Source: Roseibium salinum
GTDB taxonomy: Bacteria > Pseudomonadota > Alphaproteobacteria > Rhizobiales > Stappiaceae
Reading direction: 5' to 3'
Assembly: GCF_026240905.1 (NCBI RefSeq)
Contig: NZ_JAPEVI010000003.1
Span: 1,984,001-2,048,000 of the forward strand
DNA length: 64,000 nt
The translations under genes were made by a program, and so were the position numbers. Below are positions 9,706 through 18,761 of this stretch, one piece after another (the first letter of the stretch is position 1; every line of letters begins with the position of its first letter). The notes beneath the pieces were generated by a model that worked only from the letters and a program-made list of their open reading frames with translations, was not told the origin of the DNA and did not search any database.

Positions 9706-11111
9706 GGTCCGTCCCGTTGCTGACCGGTGCTAAATCCATCCGGGCGGAAAGGCCCGGTGCTTCATTCTTGAAGCGCAAGTCTCCTCCATGCAAGCGGGCA
9801 ACGGCTTTGACGAGGCTCAATCCGAGACCCGTTCCGGGTTCCGAGCGGCTTTCTTCGAGGCGAACGAAGCGTTCCTTGACCCGGTCCTGATCCTTCTCCG
9901 GAATGCCGGGGCCATTGTCCGTGACCGCAAGAGACGACACGGTCGCCCTCTCGCCATGCGGAAATCCGGATCAGGAGTTCGCCCGAATCGGGATGGCCGT
10001 ATTTCAGGGCGTTTTCAATCAGGTTGACCAGGGCCTGGCTGATCAGATCCCTGTTGCAGTCCGCCTGGAGCGCTTTCTCCGGCACGTCCGTTTCCAGCCT
10101 GCCGCCTTCCTCTTCTACCAGAGGCTCGTAGAGCTCGGCAATTTCGGCCACGACCTTGTTGAGATCAACCGGTTCCATGACGGATGCCGGAGCGGTGGCT
10201 TCAATCCGGGCAATCCTGAGCAGCGCATTGAAGATGCGCAGCAGATGGTCGGTTTCCTCCAGCGTCGCCTCCAGAGCACCGCGATAGTCCGCCTGGTCCC
10301 TGGCTTCGCGCAGCGCCGTCTCGACGCGGGTCTGCAGGCGGGTCAGCGGCGTCTTGAGGTCATGGGCGATGTTGTCGGTCACGTCCTTCATCGACTGCAT
10401 CAGCAGTTCGATGCGCTCGAGCATGTCGTTGAGGTTGATGGCCAGGCGGTCGAATTCGTCGTCGTTGCCCGCAATCGGCAGGCGCCCCGTCAGATCCCCC
10501 TCCATGATGGTGCGGCTGGTGGCGGAGATCTCGTCGATGCGTTTCATGACCCTGTGGTTGACGAACAGCCAGGTGATGACACCCATGATCACCACCACGA
10601 TCAGCCACAGGCGCAGCGCATTACCCAGAAGGTTGGAAAACAAGAGCTGGTCGCCGAGATCCCGGCCGACAAGCAGGCGGAAGCCGCCGCGCAGTTCGAA
10701 GGTGCGCACCATGGCCTGGCGCTCTGCGTTTTCCGGTTCCTGCCCAAGCCTGGTGTAGCGCACCCGGTGCAGGCCGCCGTCGGCCTCTTCCAGCACCATG
10801 GTCGGCAGGCGGGCAATGTTGCCGACGAGCGCGTTGCCGGCGAAGTCGACCAGAAGATAGAGGTTGGCATCCGGATGGCGCGAGCGCCGGTCGATGGTTT
10901 CCACCAGTTCGCGGGCCCCGCCGCGCACATAGACGTCGGCCAGGTTCTTCAGTTCTGAATCGACATCCTGCACCACTTGCTCGGACATCAGTTTTTCGGT
11001 GCTTTTGGAGATGTAGAGCAGCAGGAAACCGGACATCACCGTGAACACGGCGATGTAAAGCAACGACAGCTTGAAGGCCGTGGTCCTGGTGAATCTAGTG
11101 AGACGTGTCAC
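9662..11111 (-). CDS. Sensor histidine kinase paired with the OmpR-type regulator (apparent frameshift)
   Basis: An inner-membrane kinase of about 482 residues once one frameshift is repaired. It has two transmembrane helices (LSLLYIAVFTVMSGFLLLYI near residues 15-35 and a second near 165-185), a periplasmic sensor loop and HAMP. The phospho-acceptor His is in NIAHDLKTPLTRLQ, followed by an N box and DNGPGIP and GTGLGLSLV boxes. The reading frame breaks near 9931, between GDRVV and LAVTDNGPGIP; removing one base restores the family sequence. GTG 11111 is taken as start because it overlaps the last codons of the regulator gene by 17 bases; an ATG 90 bases upstream lies deep inside that gene. 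The three-gene order regulator-kinase-glnE is conserved in rhizobia. The signal is unknown. Confidence 0.8.
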
Positions 11112-11781
11112 GTATCGTGTATCCAGCGCCGCGGATCGTGTGCAGGAGCGGTGTGTCAAATCCCTTGTCAATCTTGGCGCGAAGACGCGAAATATGGACA
11201 TCGATCACATTCGTCTGGGGGTCGAAGTGATACTCCCAGACGTTTTCCAGCAGCATCGTGCGGGTGACGACCTGGCCGGCATGCTGCATGAGATATTCCA
11301 GCAAGCGGAACTCGCGCGGCTGCAGCGGGATTTCCGTATCGCCGCGCCGGCACGAATGGGCCATGCGGTCCAGGATCAAGTCACCGACCCTGTAGGTCGT
11401 TTCCACGTGGTGGGAGGATTGAGGCCGCCGGGCCAGCGCCTCGACCCGTGCGAGCAATTCGGTGAAAGCGTAGGGCTTGGGCAGATAGTCGTCACCGCCG
11501 GCCTTGAGGCCCTTGACCCGGTCATCGACCTGGCCAAGCGCCGACAGGATCAGCGCCGGCGTGTGGTTTTGCTCGCGGCGCAGCTCGCGGATAAGCGACA
11601 AGCCGTCCATTTTCGGCAGCATCCGGTCGACGATGAGAATGTCGTAGGTGCTGTCGAGGGCCATCTGCAGCCCGGTATCACCATCCGATGCCCGGTCGGC
11701 CATGTGGCCGACTTCGCTCAGCCCCTTGACGAGGTAGCTGGCCGCTTCCGGATCATCTTCAACAACAAGAATCTTCAACAT
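11095..11781 (-). CDS. OmpR/PhoB-family response regulator
   Basis: A 228-residue transcription factor. The receiver domain (1-115) has the acidic pair at residues 8-10, phospho-acceptor Asp52 in DILIVDRMLPKMDG and Lys near 102 in YLPKPYAF. The winged-helix DNA-binding domain (about 127-225) ends in HTIRGAGYTIRD, typical of the OmpR class. It starts with a conventional MLKILVVEDD. It overlaps the cognate kinase gene, and degP lies about 200 bases upstream on the same strand, so control of degP and other envelope genes is a reasonable inference. A palindrome in the degP promoter region is a candidate target. Confidence 0.93.
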   Translation of the reverse strand: MLKILVVEDDPEAASYLVKGLSEVGHMADRASDGDTGLQMALDSTYDILIVDRMLPKMDGLSLIRELRREQNHTPALILSALGQVDDRVKGLKAGGDDYLPKPYAFTELLARVEALARRPQSSHHVETTYRVGDLILDRMAHSCRRGDTEIPLQPREFRLLEYLMQHAGQVVTRTMLLENVWEYHFDPQTNVIDVHISRLRAKIDKGFDTPLLHTIRGAGYTIRDTSH

Positions 11782-11822
11782 AAGATCCTTTTTACCGTGA
11801 GTTGCGTCGAAACAAAATGGTT

Positions 11823-11853
11823 GGCGGCGGCAACTGATGCAATTGCCGCCGCC
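11823..11853 (-). terminator. Hairpin between degP and the response-regulator gene
   Basis: Perfect 11-base arms GGCGGCGGCAA and TTGCCGCCGCC are separated by nine bases. On the minus strand they are followed by AACCATTTTGTTT. This can act as a terminator or partial attenuator, allowing degP to be expressed above the downstream signalling genes. Confidence 0.5.
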
Positions 11854-11988
11854 ACCATTCAGGTTATGGACAGAACCGGCCCGCCGGGTTTCAGGGGCAG
11901 AGGGCGAGCCGGCCCGCCATTCAGGCTCCGCTCCGGATCACATCCCGCGTTCGTGAACGCTGGTATGCGTCGAGGCACGGGCGCCTGA

Positions 11989-13516
11989 TCAGCCAACGTT
12001 CATGGGCAGGGCCACGAAGCGTGAGCGCTCGTTGCTCTCAACCCGGAAGAGAACCGCCTTGCGGCCGTCCTTTTCAGCCTTTTCAAGCGCCTTCAGGACA
12101 TCGGCCGGATTGTTCACCTTCATGCCTCCGACTTCCAGGATGACGTCTCCGGTGCCGAGGTTCTTTTCCGCTGCCGGGCTGTCCGGGCCGATTTCGACGA
12201 TGACAACGCCTTCACCTTCCAGGCCGGCTTCGGCTTTCGTGGTCAGGACCAGGCCGAGCTTGTCCAGCGAAGTCTTGCCTTCTTCAGCCTGCGGGGTTGC
12301 GGCAGCAGCCTGCTCCTGGTCCTGCAGGCGGCCCAGGGTGACGCTGATGTCCTTCTCTTCGCCATCCCGCCAGACGGTCACGTCCACCTTGGTGTCGGGC
12401 TCATAGGCAGCGATGATCTTGGACAGGTCGCGCGGACCGTCCACCTTGGTGCCGTCGACGGCCAGGATGGTATCGCCCGCACGCAGGCCGGCTTTCTGAG
12501 CCGGGCTTTCCGGCTGTGCTTCCGCGACAATTGCGCCGCGTGCACTGTCAAGGCCGATGCTTTCGGCGATGTCGTCGGTGACCCCCTGGATCTGGACCCC
12601 CAGCCAGCCACGGACGACGGTCCCGTCATCCTTCAGCTGCATGATGACATCCTGCGCGGTCGAGGACGGGATTGCGAACGCAATACCGACATTGCCGCCG
12701 GACGGCGAGAAGATCGCCGCGTTCACACCAATCACCTCTCCATGCATGTTGAAGGCCGGACCACCGGAATTGCCGCGGTTCACGGGGGCGTCGATCTGGA
12801 TGAAGTCGTCATAGGGGCCTGCACCGATGTCGCGGCCGCGGGCGGACACGATGCCGGCCGTGACAGACCCGCCAAGGCCGAATGGATTACCGATGGCAAC
12901 GGTCCACTCGCCGACCTGCGGCGCGTCCTGGGCAAAGTTCACGTACGTGAAGTCTGCCTCGCCTTCGACCTTGAGCAACGCCAGGTCGGTGCGCTTGTCC
13001 GCGCCGATCAGCGTGGCGTCGTACTCATTGCCGTCCTGATCGATCACGGTGAACTCGGTCCCCTTGTCGATCACATGCTGGTTGGTGACGACATAGCCAT
13101 CTTCGGAAATGAAGAAGCCGGAGCCCTGCGACATGCCGTATTGACGCGGCGCGCGGCGCGGGGTGTTGCCTTCTTCGCCGCGCTCACCGAATTCGCGGAA
13201 GAAGCGCTGGAACGGATGGCCGTCCGGAAGACCCTTGAAGAATTCCTCGAAGTTTTCGCCGCCGCCAAAATTCATCATGCGCGGCTCGGCGGCCTGCTTG
13301 ACGCGGACGCTGACAACGGCCGGGCTGACGGTGCGGACAACATCGGAGAAGTCCGCCGGGGAGGCCGAGATCCACACGGACCGCATCAGCCAGCGCCATT
13401 TGGCTGGGCACGAGAGTTTGCGCGCTCACCAGACCTGCGGTGCCGAGCGCAACGACTCCTGCCAGCAATTTGGCGCGGCGGGACCGCAAGGGAGAGACTG
13501 ACCCACGATTTTGCAT
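11989..13516 (-). CDS. degP: Do/HtrA-type periplasmic serine protease-chaperone (apparent frameshift near the N-terminus)
   Basis: A periplasmic protease of about 508 residues that degrades or refolds damaged envelope proteins. The start MQNRGSVSPLRSRRAKLL at ATG 13516 (GAGGAAC upstream) gives a signal peptide. The frame then breaks near 13372 between ADAVRV and ISASPADFSDVV; skipping one base restores the protein. The trypsin-like triad is visible: His in VVTNQHVID, Asp in RTDLALLKV, Ser in RGNSGGPAFN. Two PDZ domains follow, with HXPG-like loops and a final VNNPADVLKALE. The reading frame after the break could also begin at an internal ATG at 13386, but that would lose the export signal. 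In rhizobia degP follows the cyc genes; here about 5 kb of other genes separate them. Confidence 0.88.
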
Positions 13517-13635
13517 GTTTTGTTCCTCTATCAATATTCGACTTGGAGGCCGTGTTCGGATGCGAGCGGGGAGTCGCATTCCAGGCTCGAGGAGGAAGGT
13601 AGGTTACCCAGCCTTACAGGCGCCTGACGGTGAGA

Positions 13636-13649
13636 TTACGATTTCGTAA
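13636..13649. promoter_or_regulatory. Palindrome TTACG-N4-CGTAA upstream of degP
   Basis: The perfect inverted repeat TTACG atttCGTAA lies about 120 bases upstream of the degP start, in an otherwise gene-less 214-base interval. It is a candidate operator for the OmpR-type regulator encoded downstream of degP, although OmpR-class sites are more often direct repeats. Confidence 0.35.
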
Positions 13650-13730
13650 GGTTGGAACAAAACGACACGATATCCACTGGCTGGAGCCGGTAAACGGCAC
13701 TCCCATCCGGTGAATGGACCGCCGGGGCGA

Positions 13731-14387
13731 TTAATTCTCGCCTGCGGCGGCAGGAAACAGGACGGGCTCGTTGCCCGCATGCCATTTTTCCAATTTCGGC
13801 ATGACGGCCCGGAAGCGGTCCGAGGTTTCGAACCGGACCAGCCACGCTTTCAGGGCGCTCCAGCGCTCACCGTCGAACCAGGCGCGGTCTGTGTTGGCGA
13901 ACTGGCGGACAAAGGGCAGGACGGCATAATCGGCGAGCGAGGCACGTGCGCCGAAAAGCCAGCTGCCTGCTGCGAGCCGGTCGTCGAGCTGCCACAGGAA
14001 ACCGGCCGCGGCGGACCGTTCCTCCTGCCTGTCCGCATCCGCGTCGCGGGTGTCGTACTTGTAGCGGTCGAGATGACGCTTGAAGGGACCGTCACACTCG
14101 CTGATCAGGGAAAGCATGGCGTGTTCGTCCGCCGCTTGCCGCCAGCCTTCAGGGTCCGAGTGCTCAAGCGCCCACAGCATGATGTCCAGGCTCTCGTCCA
14201 GAACCTTGTCGCCGTCCTTCAGGCACGGAACCGTCGCCGACGGCGATGTCTGAAGAAATTCCGGGGCCTTGTCCCGCAGGAGGATTTCCCGCAGTTCGAC
14301 CGTTCGGCCGCTGGAGGCGATCGCCAGCCGAGCCCTGATGGCATAGGGGCAGCGGCGAAAGGAATAGAGGATCGGAAACGCGCTCAT
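13731..14387 (-). CDS. Glutathione S-transferase family protein
   Basis: A 218-residue cytosolic protein with an N-terminal thioredoxin-like GST domain and an all-helical C-terminal domain. The segment FRRCPYAIRARLAI holds a single Cys at the active-site position, as in the glutaredoxin-2/omega-like groups, rather than the Ser or Tyr of classical GSTs. A cis-proline glutathione-binding loop ATVPCLKDG and the DESLDIMLW helix follow. Such proteins usually reduce mixed disulfides or conjugate glutathione; the substrate is unknown. ATG 14387 has GGGACGG upstream; a TTG six codons earlier is less likely. It is transcribed toward degP, with its stop about 215 bases before the degP start. Confidence 0.85.
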   Translation of the reverse strand: MSAFPILYSFRRCPYAIRARLAIASSGRTVELREILLRDKAPEFLQTSPSATVPCLKDGDKVLDESLDIMLWALEHSDPEGWRQAADEHAMLSLISECDGPFKRHLDRYKYDTRDADADRQEERSAAAGFLWQLDDRLAAGSWLFGARASLADYAVLPFVRQFANTDRAWFDGERWSALKAWLVRFETSDRFRAVMPKLEKWHAGNEPVLFPAAAGEN

Positions 14388-14507
14388 CGCCGTCCCATGG
14401 CGCAAAGCCGCCGCCGCGTCAACTCTGTGGCGGGCCCTCTCAATAGGGGAAAGAACACTGTTTCACGGCTTATAAAGGATTTTAATTCAAGCTGATGCCG
14501 ACAAGGT

Positions 14508-15512
14508 ATGACCATGACGAACTCACTTCTCCAGCTTGCCAAGGGCAGTTCTTCCGAGAAAAAACACGAGCTCGCCGAGCATGTGACGGGTTTGCTCGCG
14601 GCAAGGGCGGACGACAAGGGGTCCGACGAAACGCATCTTCTCAACAACGTGCTCGAAGGCGTCTATGACAGCCTGGCGCCGGAAACCCGCCAGAAGCTGT
14701 CCGAGCGGCTCGCCAGCGTCCAGGCGATGTCCGCCAAGCTTGCAGCGGTCATCGCCGGTGACGAACTGCCGGTCGCAAGAGCGGTTCTCGAACGTTCCCA
14801 GTCGCTGGAGGAAGAGGACCTGCGAAAGCTCGCGGAGACCAAGGACCAGGGTTACCTCCTGGCCATGGCCAAGCGCGAGCATATCAGCAAGGACGTTTCC
14901 AGGACCCTGATCAGGCGCGGCAGCAAGGAGGTCAGACAAACCGTTGCCACCAATCTGGGCGCCGATATCTCCATGGCCGAGTTCGAGGCCCTCGTGAAGG
15001 ACATGCCCAAGCAGCTTGGCGACCGCATCCGGCACCTGAGAAAGTCCAACGAAGAGTTGCTCGAAGACCTCTTCAAGGCCGATGGCGAAATCGCTTCGGG
15101 CGCGGAACTGGCAAGGCGTCCGTCCAAGATCAGCCCGAAGGCATGGCTGATGGGAATCCGGCTCGGCAAGACCAACTTGAACAAGGCGATCTATCAACTC
15201 GCTCAGGAACACAATCTTCTGGACGCGGTTGCCCTGCTTTCCTTCTTCTCGGCTCTGGACATGAAATACGTTCACAATCTCATGGTCCGGTTCGACTCCA
15301 CCGGCATCGCGACGGTTTGCAGGGCGACGGGAATCGGAGCAATGGAGTTCCAGGCGATCTGCAAGGAACGTTGCAAACACCTGAAATTCCCGGAAAGCAC
15401 CGGCAGCAAATGGCTTACCAACTACCATATGCTCGATGAAACCGACGCCCGGCGCTTGCTGGCGCTGATGAAAATGAAGCTGAAGGCAGTCAAGCAGGCA
15501 CGGGCAGCCTAG
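14508..15512 (+). CDS. DUF2336 protein, first of a tandem paralogous pair
   Basis: A 334-residue soluble, almost entirely alpha-helical protein with no signal peptide. It matches the alphaproteobacterial DUF2336 family, whose function is not established. The start (LLQLAKGSSSEKKHELAEHVTGLL) and repeated short helices containing LA.....GYLLAMAKREHIS suggest HEAT-like repeats. The C-terminus (KYVHNLMVRFDSTGIATVCR and DARRLLALMKMKLK) is nearly the same as in the next gene (KYVTNVMVRYDATGVAVLCR and DARRLLSFMKIRLS), so the two arose by duplication. ATG 14508 follows AAGG. It is on the opposite strand to its surroundings, within a gene block normally formed by the cyc genes and degP. Confidence 0.85.
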   Translation: MTMTNSLLQLAKGSSSEKKHELAEHVTGLLAARADDKGSDETHLLNNVLEGVYDSLAPETRQKLSERLASVQAMSAKLAAVIAGDELPVARAVLERSQSLEEEDLRKLAETKDQGYLLAMAKREHISKDVSRTLIRRGSKEVRQTVATNLGADISMAEFEALVKDMPKQLGDRIRHLRKSNEELLEDLFKADGEIASGAELARRPSKISPKAWLMGIRLGKTNLNKAIYQLAQEHNLLDAVALLSFFSALDMKYVHNLMVRFDSTGIATVCRATGIGAMEFQAICKERCKHLKFPESTGSKWLTNYHMLDETDARRLLALMKMKLKAVKQARAA

Positions 15513-15800
15513 CAACGAGCTCCGCAGCGAAGATCCCGTGTGACAACGTCGGAAGATCCTGAGTAAAGCTGCCGTATTCCAAACCCGGCCCCTTTCTCGA
15601 CGGACCCAGTGACACAACCTTACATTTCGGAAAATAGATTTACCTATACTACCCTAAATAGCCACGAAAACATTTTTATTTCAATTTTATCCATAAAAAT
15701 ACAAACAATATAAAAGCTTATCCAACTTTCATCTCCGTTTTTACCTGATTGTAAACTTCCTAGCCTGTAGTTCTAGATCAGAACAACGGACGGCCCCGCC
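15513..15800. other. AT-rich gene-less spacer between the two DUF2336 genes
   Basis: This 288-base stretch holds no gene. From about 15618 to 15775 it is strikingly AT-rich against the GC-rich surroundings, with runs such as TTTTTATTTCAATTTTATCC. Two 9-mers resemble DnaA boxes (TTATCCATA at about 15688, TTATCCAAC at about 15719). It most likely contains the promoter of the second DUF2336 gene, which would then be expressed independently of the first. No terminator is obvious. Confidence 0.6.
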
Positions 15801-16880
15801 ATGATCGATAACATCATAAACCTCGCCCGGGATTGCACCCCGGAAAAGCGTCACCAGCTGGTTGACCATGTCACCGAGCTTTTCGCAAACGGGGCGGACA
15901 GTTATCGGACGGAAGAAATCACCCTGTTCAATTCTATCCTGGAAGGCATGTTGCCGGTCATGGAGCAGGAGCAGAAGAAGGCGGTGTCCGAGCAACTTGC
16001 TCCTATCGACAGCACGTCGCCCAAGCTCGCCTATGCCCTGGCCCGCGAAGAAATCGACATTGCCCGTCCGATGCTGACGTCGTCCAACGCCCTGAAGCCG
16101 GACGAAATCCTTCAGCTCGCAAGGACAATGGGGCAAGGCCATCTTCTGGCGATTTCCAAACGCAAGCATCTAGAGGCCCAGGTAACCGATGTCCTCTTGG
16201 AGCGTGGTGAAAAGCCGGTCAAGCAATCGGTGGCGGCCAACTCAGGCGCCGAGTTTTCCGACTGGGGTTCGCGGCTCCTGATCAAACTGGCGGAAAGCGA
16301 CGAAAAGATCCGTGACGCCATGATGGAACGCACGGATGTCACCGAAGACGATTACGAAAAGCTGATCAGTCAGATGCCCGAACAACAGCAGGCAAAGATC
16401 CGCAAGCTGCGCTCAGAGAACGAAACCCTCATTCAGGATCTCTTTCAAAAGGCCAGCAAGATTGTTGCGAGCTCCAAACTGGAACGCAGGGCAACGAGGA
16501 TCAATGCCAAGGCCACCTTGAAGGAGATCCGCGCCGGACAGCGGTCCCTGGGCAAGGCGATCACCCAGCTTTCGCTGTCAAACAACCTGTTCGACATCTG
16601 CTTTCTGCTCTCCGAAGTGGCCGGTCTGGAGCAGAAATACGTCACGAACGTCATGGTCCGCTACGATGCCACGGGCGTCGCGGTTCTCTGCCGTGCCCTG
16701 GGCGTGGAGGATCAGGATTATCTGGCCCTGGCCAAGGCGCGCGCCAGCCACAACAAGCAACCTCTGACGACGGTCGACAACTGGATTGCGGCCTACCGGT
16801 CCCTGTCCGACAAGGATGCGCGCCGCCTGCTGTCTTTCATGAAGATCCGCCTGAGTTCCCTGGAAACGGTGGCGGCGTAG
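15801..16880 (+). CDS. DUF2336 protein, second of a tandem paralogous pair
   Basis: A 359-residue soluble helical protein, paralogous to the preceding gene along its whole length (for example TPEKRHQLVDHVTELF against SSEKKHELAEHVTGLL). It has about 25 extra residues in the middle (SDWGSRLLIKLAESDEKIRDAM). No membrane segment, signal peptide or catalytic motif is seen. DUF2336 proteins are common in alphaproteobacteria, often in several copies; I know of no settled function. ATG 15801 is preceded by a weak ribosome site (GGACGG). The AT-rich region directly upstream suggests its own promoter. Confidence 0.85.
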   Translation: MIDNIINLARDCTPEKRHQLVDHVTELFANGADSYRTEEITLFNSILEGMLPVMEQEQKKAVSEQLAPIDSTSPKLAYALAREEIDIARPMLTSSNALKPDEILQLARTMGQGHLLAISKRKHLEAQVTDVLLERGEKPVKQSVAANSGAEFSDWGSRLLIKLAESDEKIRDAMMERTDVTEDDYEKLISQMPEQQQAKIRKLRSENETLIQDLFQKASKIVASSKLERRATRINAKATLKEIRAGQRSLGKAITQLSLSNNLFDICFLLSEVAGLEQKYVTNVMVRYDATGVAVLCRALGVEDQDYLALAKARASHNKQPLTTVDNWIAAYRSLSDKDARRLLSFMKIRLSSLETVAA

Positions 16881-16949
16881 ACGGTCCCGACCGGCAGGAA
16901 CACGGGCGGCTGTTTCCAGGCCGCGTTCCACCTCCCCTCACGCCGGGCG

Positions 16950-18191
16950 TCAGCTATCGGGCTTGACTTCGCGCGTGATGACGGCCGCGCCCAGTTCAAG
17001 CGTTTTGTGGACCGGGCACTTGCCGGCAATCTCCAGAAGCCGCACCCGTGTCTCCGCGTCGACGTCGCCTTCGATCGTGACCAGCCGTTCGAACCGGTCG
17101 ATCTTGCCTTCGCGCTGCTTCAGCTCTTCCGCACAGCCCTCGCAATCGGCGGCATGAACCTTGCCGTGCAGTACGCGCATGCTGATCCGGTCGACGCGCA
17201 GGTCCTTCCGGTCCGCGTACATCCGCATGGTCATGACCGAGCACGCGCCAAGCGCGGCAGCCAGATAGCCGTAGGGGGTCGGGCCGCTGTCAAGGCCGCC
17301 GAAGTCGACCGGCTCGTCGGCGATCATGCGATGCGTTCCGCTGGACACCATTGCCTGGAATTTGCCCTGACCGGTTTCCACGACCTCAACGCCTTCCTTC
17401 ACCTCGTCGGAGGCGGAAGCCGGGTCCGCGTCCAGATAGCGGCTCGCCCAGCCGGCAATCACCTTGGCCGCGTAGGCCGCATCATCGCTGTTGCTCAAGA
17501 GATGGTCGGCCTTGTCCAGCGAAACGAAGCTCTTGGGATGTTTGGCGGCAAGGAAGATATCGGTGGCATTGTCGATGCCGACCGTCTCATCGAGCGGCGC
17601 ATGCATGACCAGCAGTGCCTTGCCGAGGCGGGAGATCTTCTCCGTGACCGAATGCCGGTCGAGATCATCGACGAATTCCTTGCGGATCGTGAAGGTTCGT
17701 CCGGCGAGATTGACCTCGCCCGCCCCATTTTCCCGGATGGTCTCCAGGGCGCCCTTGAACTGCTCAAGCACATGGTCCGCGTCGGAAGGAGCAGCGATCG
17801 TCACCACAGCCCGGGCCTCCGGGATTTCCGAAGCGGCGGCGAGAATTGCGGCGCCCCCGAGCGAGTGCCCGATCAGCAGTAGCGGAGCCTCGTAGTTCTG
17901 GCGCAGGAAATCGGCGGCCAGTTTCAGATCCTCCAGGTTGGAGGAAAATCCCGTTGAGGAAAAATCTCCGCCGCTGCCGCCAAGACCGGTGAAATCGAAC
18001 CGCAATACCGCAATGCCTTCCGTACTGAGTGCATCGGCAATATAGCGGGCGGCGGCGATGTCCTTGGAGCAGGTAAAACAATGGGCAAAGAGCGCGAATG
18101 CCCGGACCTTTCCGGCAGGCAGGTCAAGCCGTGCTGCCAGTTTGGCGCCGTGGGCACCGTCGAATTCCAGTTTCAGCGGACGTTTCGCCAT
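16950..18191 (-). CDS. Alpha/beta hydrolase - OsmC fusion protein
   Basis: A 413-residue cytosolic fusion. Residues 1-255 form an alpha/beta hydrolase with the nucleophile elbow GHSLGG near residue 100 and a late KADHLLSN segment that supplies the His. Residues 285-405 form an OsmC domain with two conserved cysteines, in LGACSVMTMRMYA and GKCPVHKTLE, the pair that reduces organic hydroperoxides. The arrangement is known from many proteobacteria, where a role in detoxifying lipid or acyl peroxides is assumed rather than proven. The start ATG 18191 has GGAGG eight bases upstream. The gene lies between ccmH and the DUF2336 pair and shares the strand of the ccm genes, 77 bases after ccmH's upstream side. 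Confidence 0.92.
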   Translation of the reverse strand: MAKRPLKLEFDGAHGAKLAARLDLPAGKVRAFALFAHCFTCSKDIAAARYIADALSTEGIAVLRFDFTGLGGSGGDFSSTGFSSNLEDLKLAADFLRQNYEAPLLLIGHSLGGAAILAAASEIPEARAVVTIAAPSDADHVLEQFKGALETIRENGAGEVNLAGRTFTIRKEFVDDLDRHSVTEKISRLGKALLVMHAPLDETVGIDNATDIFLAAKHPKSFVSLDKADHLLSNSDDAAYAAKVIAGWASRYLDADPASASDEVKEGVEVVETGQGKFQAMVSSGTHRMIADEPVDFGGLDSGPTPYGYLAAALGACSVMTMRMYADRKDLRVDRISMRVLHGKVHAADCEGCAEELKQREGKIDRFERLVTIEGDVDAETRVRLLEIAGKCPVHKTLELGAAVITREVKPDS

Positions 18192-18268
18192 TCTCAAGCC
18201 TCCAGGAGTTTCTCAAACCAGAGGTAGGCGGAATGGCGCGCGGAGCAAGCCGAAGGCGGAGGGAAAAC

Positions 18269-18757
18269 TTATTCCGCTTCTTCGAGAAGCACCCGCAACC
18301 GGCGTTCTTCTTCCGCGGAAAGCTTGGTCTGACCGGCCTCGCCGGCGGTTTCCGACCGGCGGCCGGCCCGCCTGCGCATGGCCAGGAAGATCGCGATCAT
18401 GCCGGCGACCAGCGCCAGCGGGCCTGCGGCCCAAAGCACAGCCGTGTGCCAGGCAAAGCGCGGTTTCAGCAGCACGAACTCGCCATAGCGGGAGACCAGG
18501 TAGTCGATCACTTCCTCATCGCTGTCGCCCGCCACCAGCCGCTCGCGCACCAGGATGCGCAGATCCTTTGCCAATGGCGCGTCGCTGTCGTCGATGGACT
18601 GGTTCTGGCAGACCATGCAGCGCAGCTCCGCCGAAAGATCTCTCGCTCTCGCCTCCAGCACCGGGTCGTCCAGCACCTCGTCCGGCGCCACGGCGAAGGC
18701 GGGGGGCGCCAGCAGTCCGAGGCAAAGGACAATCGAGGTCAGAAGGGATCGGATCAT
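18269..18757 (-). CDS. ccmH: Cytochrome c-type biogenesis protein CcmH (CycL)
   Basis: A 162-residue membrane-anchored, periplasm-facing thiol protein of the cytochrome c maturation system I. It keeps apocytochrome CXXCH cysteines reduced for haem ligation. A signal peptide ([20 protein letters not shown]) is followed by the redox motif [11 protein letters not shown] near residue 50 and one transmembrane helix near 105-127 ([20 protein letters not shown]). ATG 18757 lies four bases after the ccmF stop, so the two are co-transcribed and probably co-translated. It lacks the TPR extension of the E. coli protein; here that part is CcmI. Confidence 0.95.
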   Translation of the reverse strand: MIRSLLTSIVLCLGLLAPPAFAVAPDEVLDDPVLEARARDLSAELRCMVCQNQSIDDSDAPLAKDLRILVRERLVAGDSDEEVIDYLVSRYGEFVLLKPRFAWHTAVLWAAGPLALVAGMIAIFLAMRRRAGRRSETAGEAGQTKLSAEEERRLRVLLEEAE

Positions 18758-18761
18758 CGCT

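Noticed and set aside
11989..13386. DegP starting at the internal ATG at 13386 as a cytoplasmic protein
   Set aside because: The sequence just upstream in the neighbouring frame encodes a normal signal peptide with a ribosome site, so a one-base error is the better explanation.
15680..15730. Replication origin
   Set aside because: Only two imperfect DnaA-like 9-mers, and none of the usual origin neighbours (hemE, parAB, repABC, dnaA) is present.
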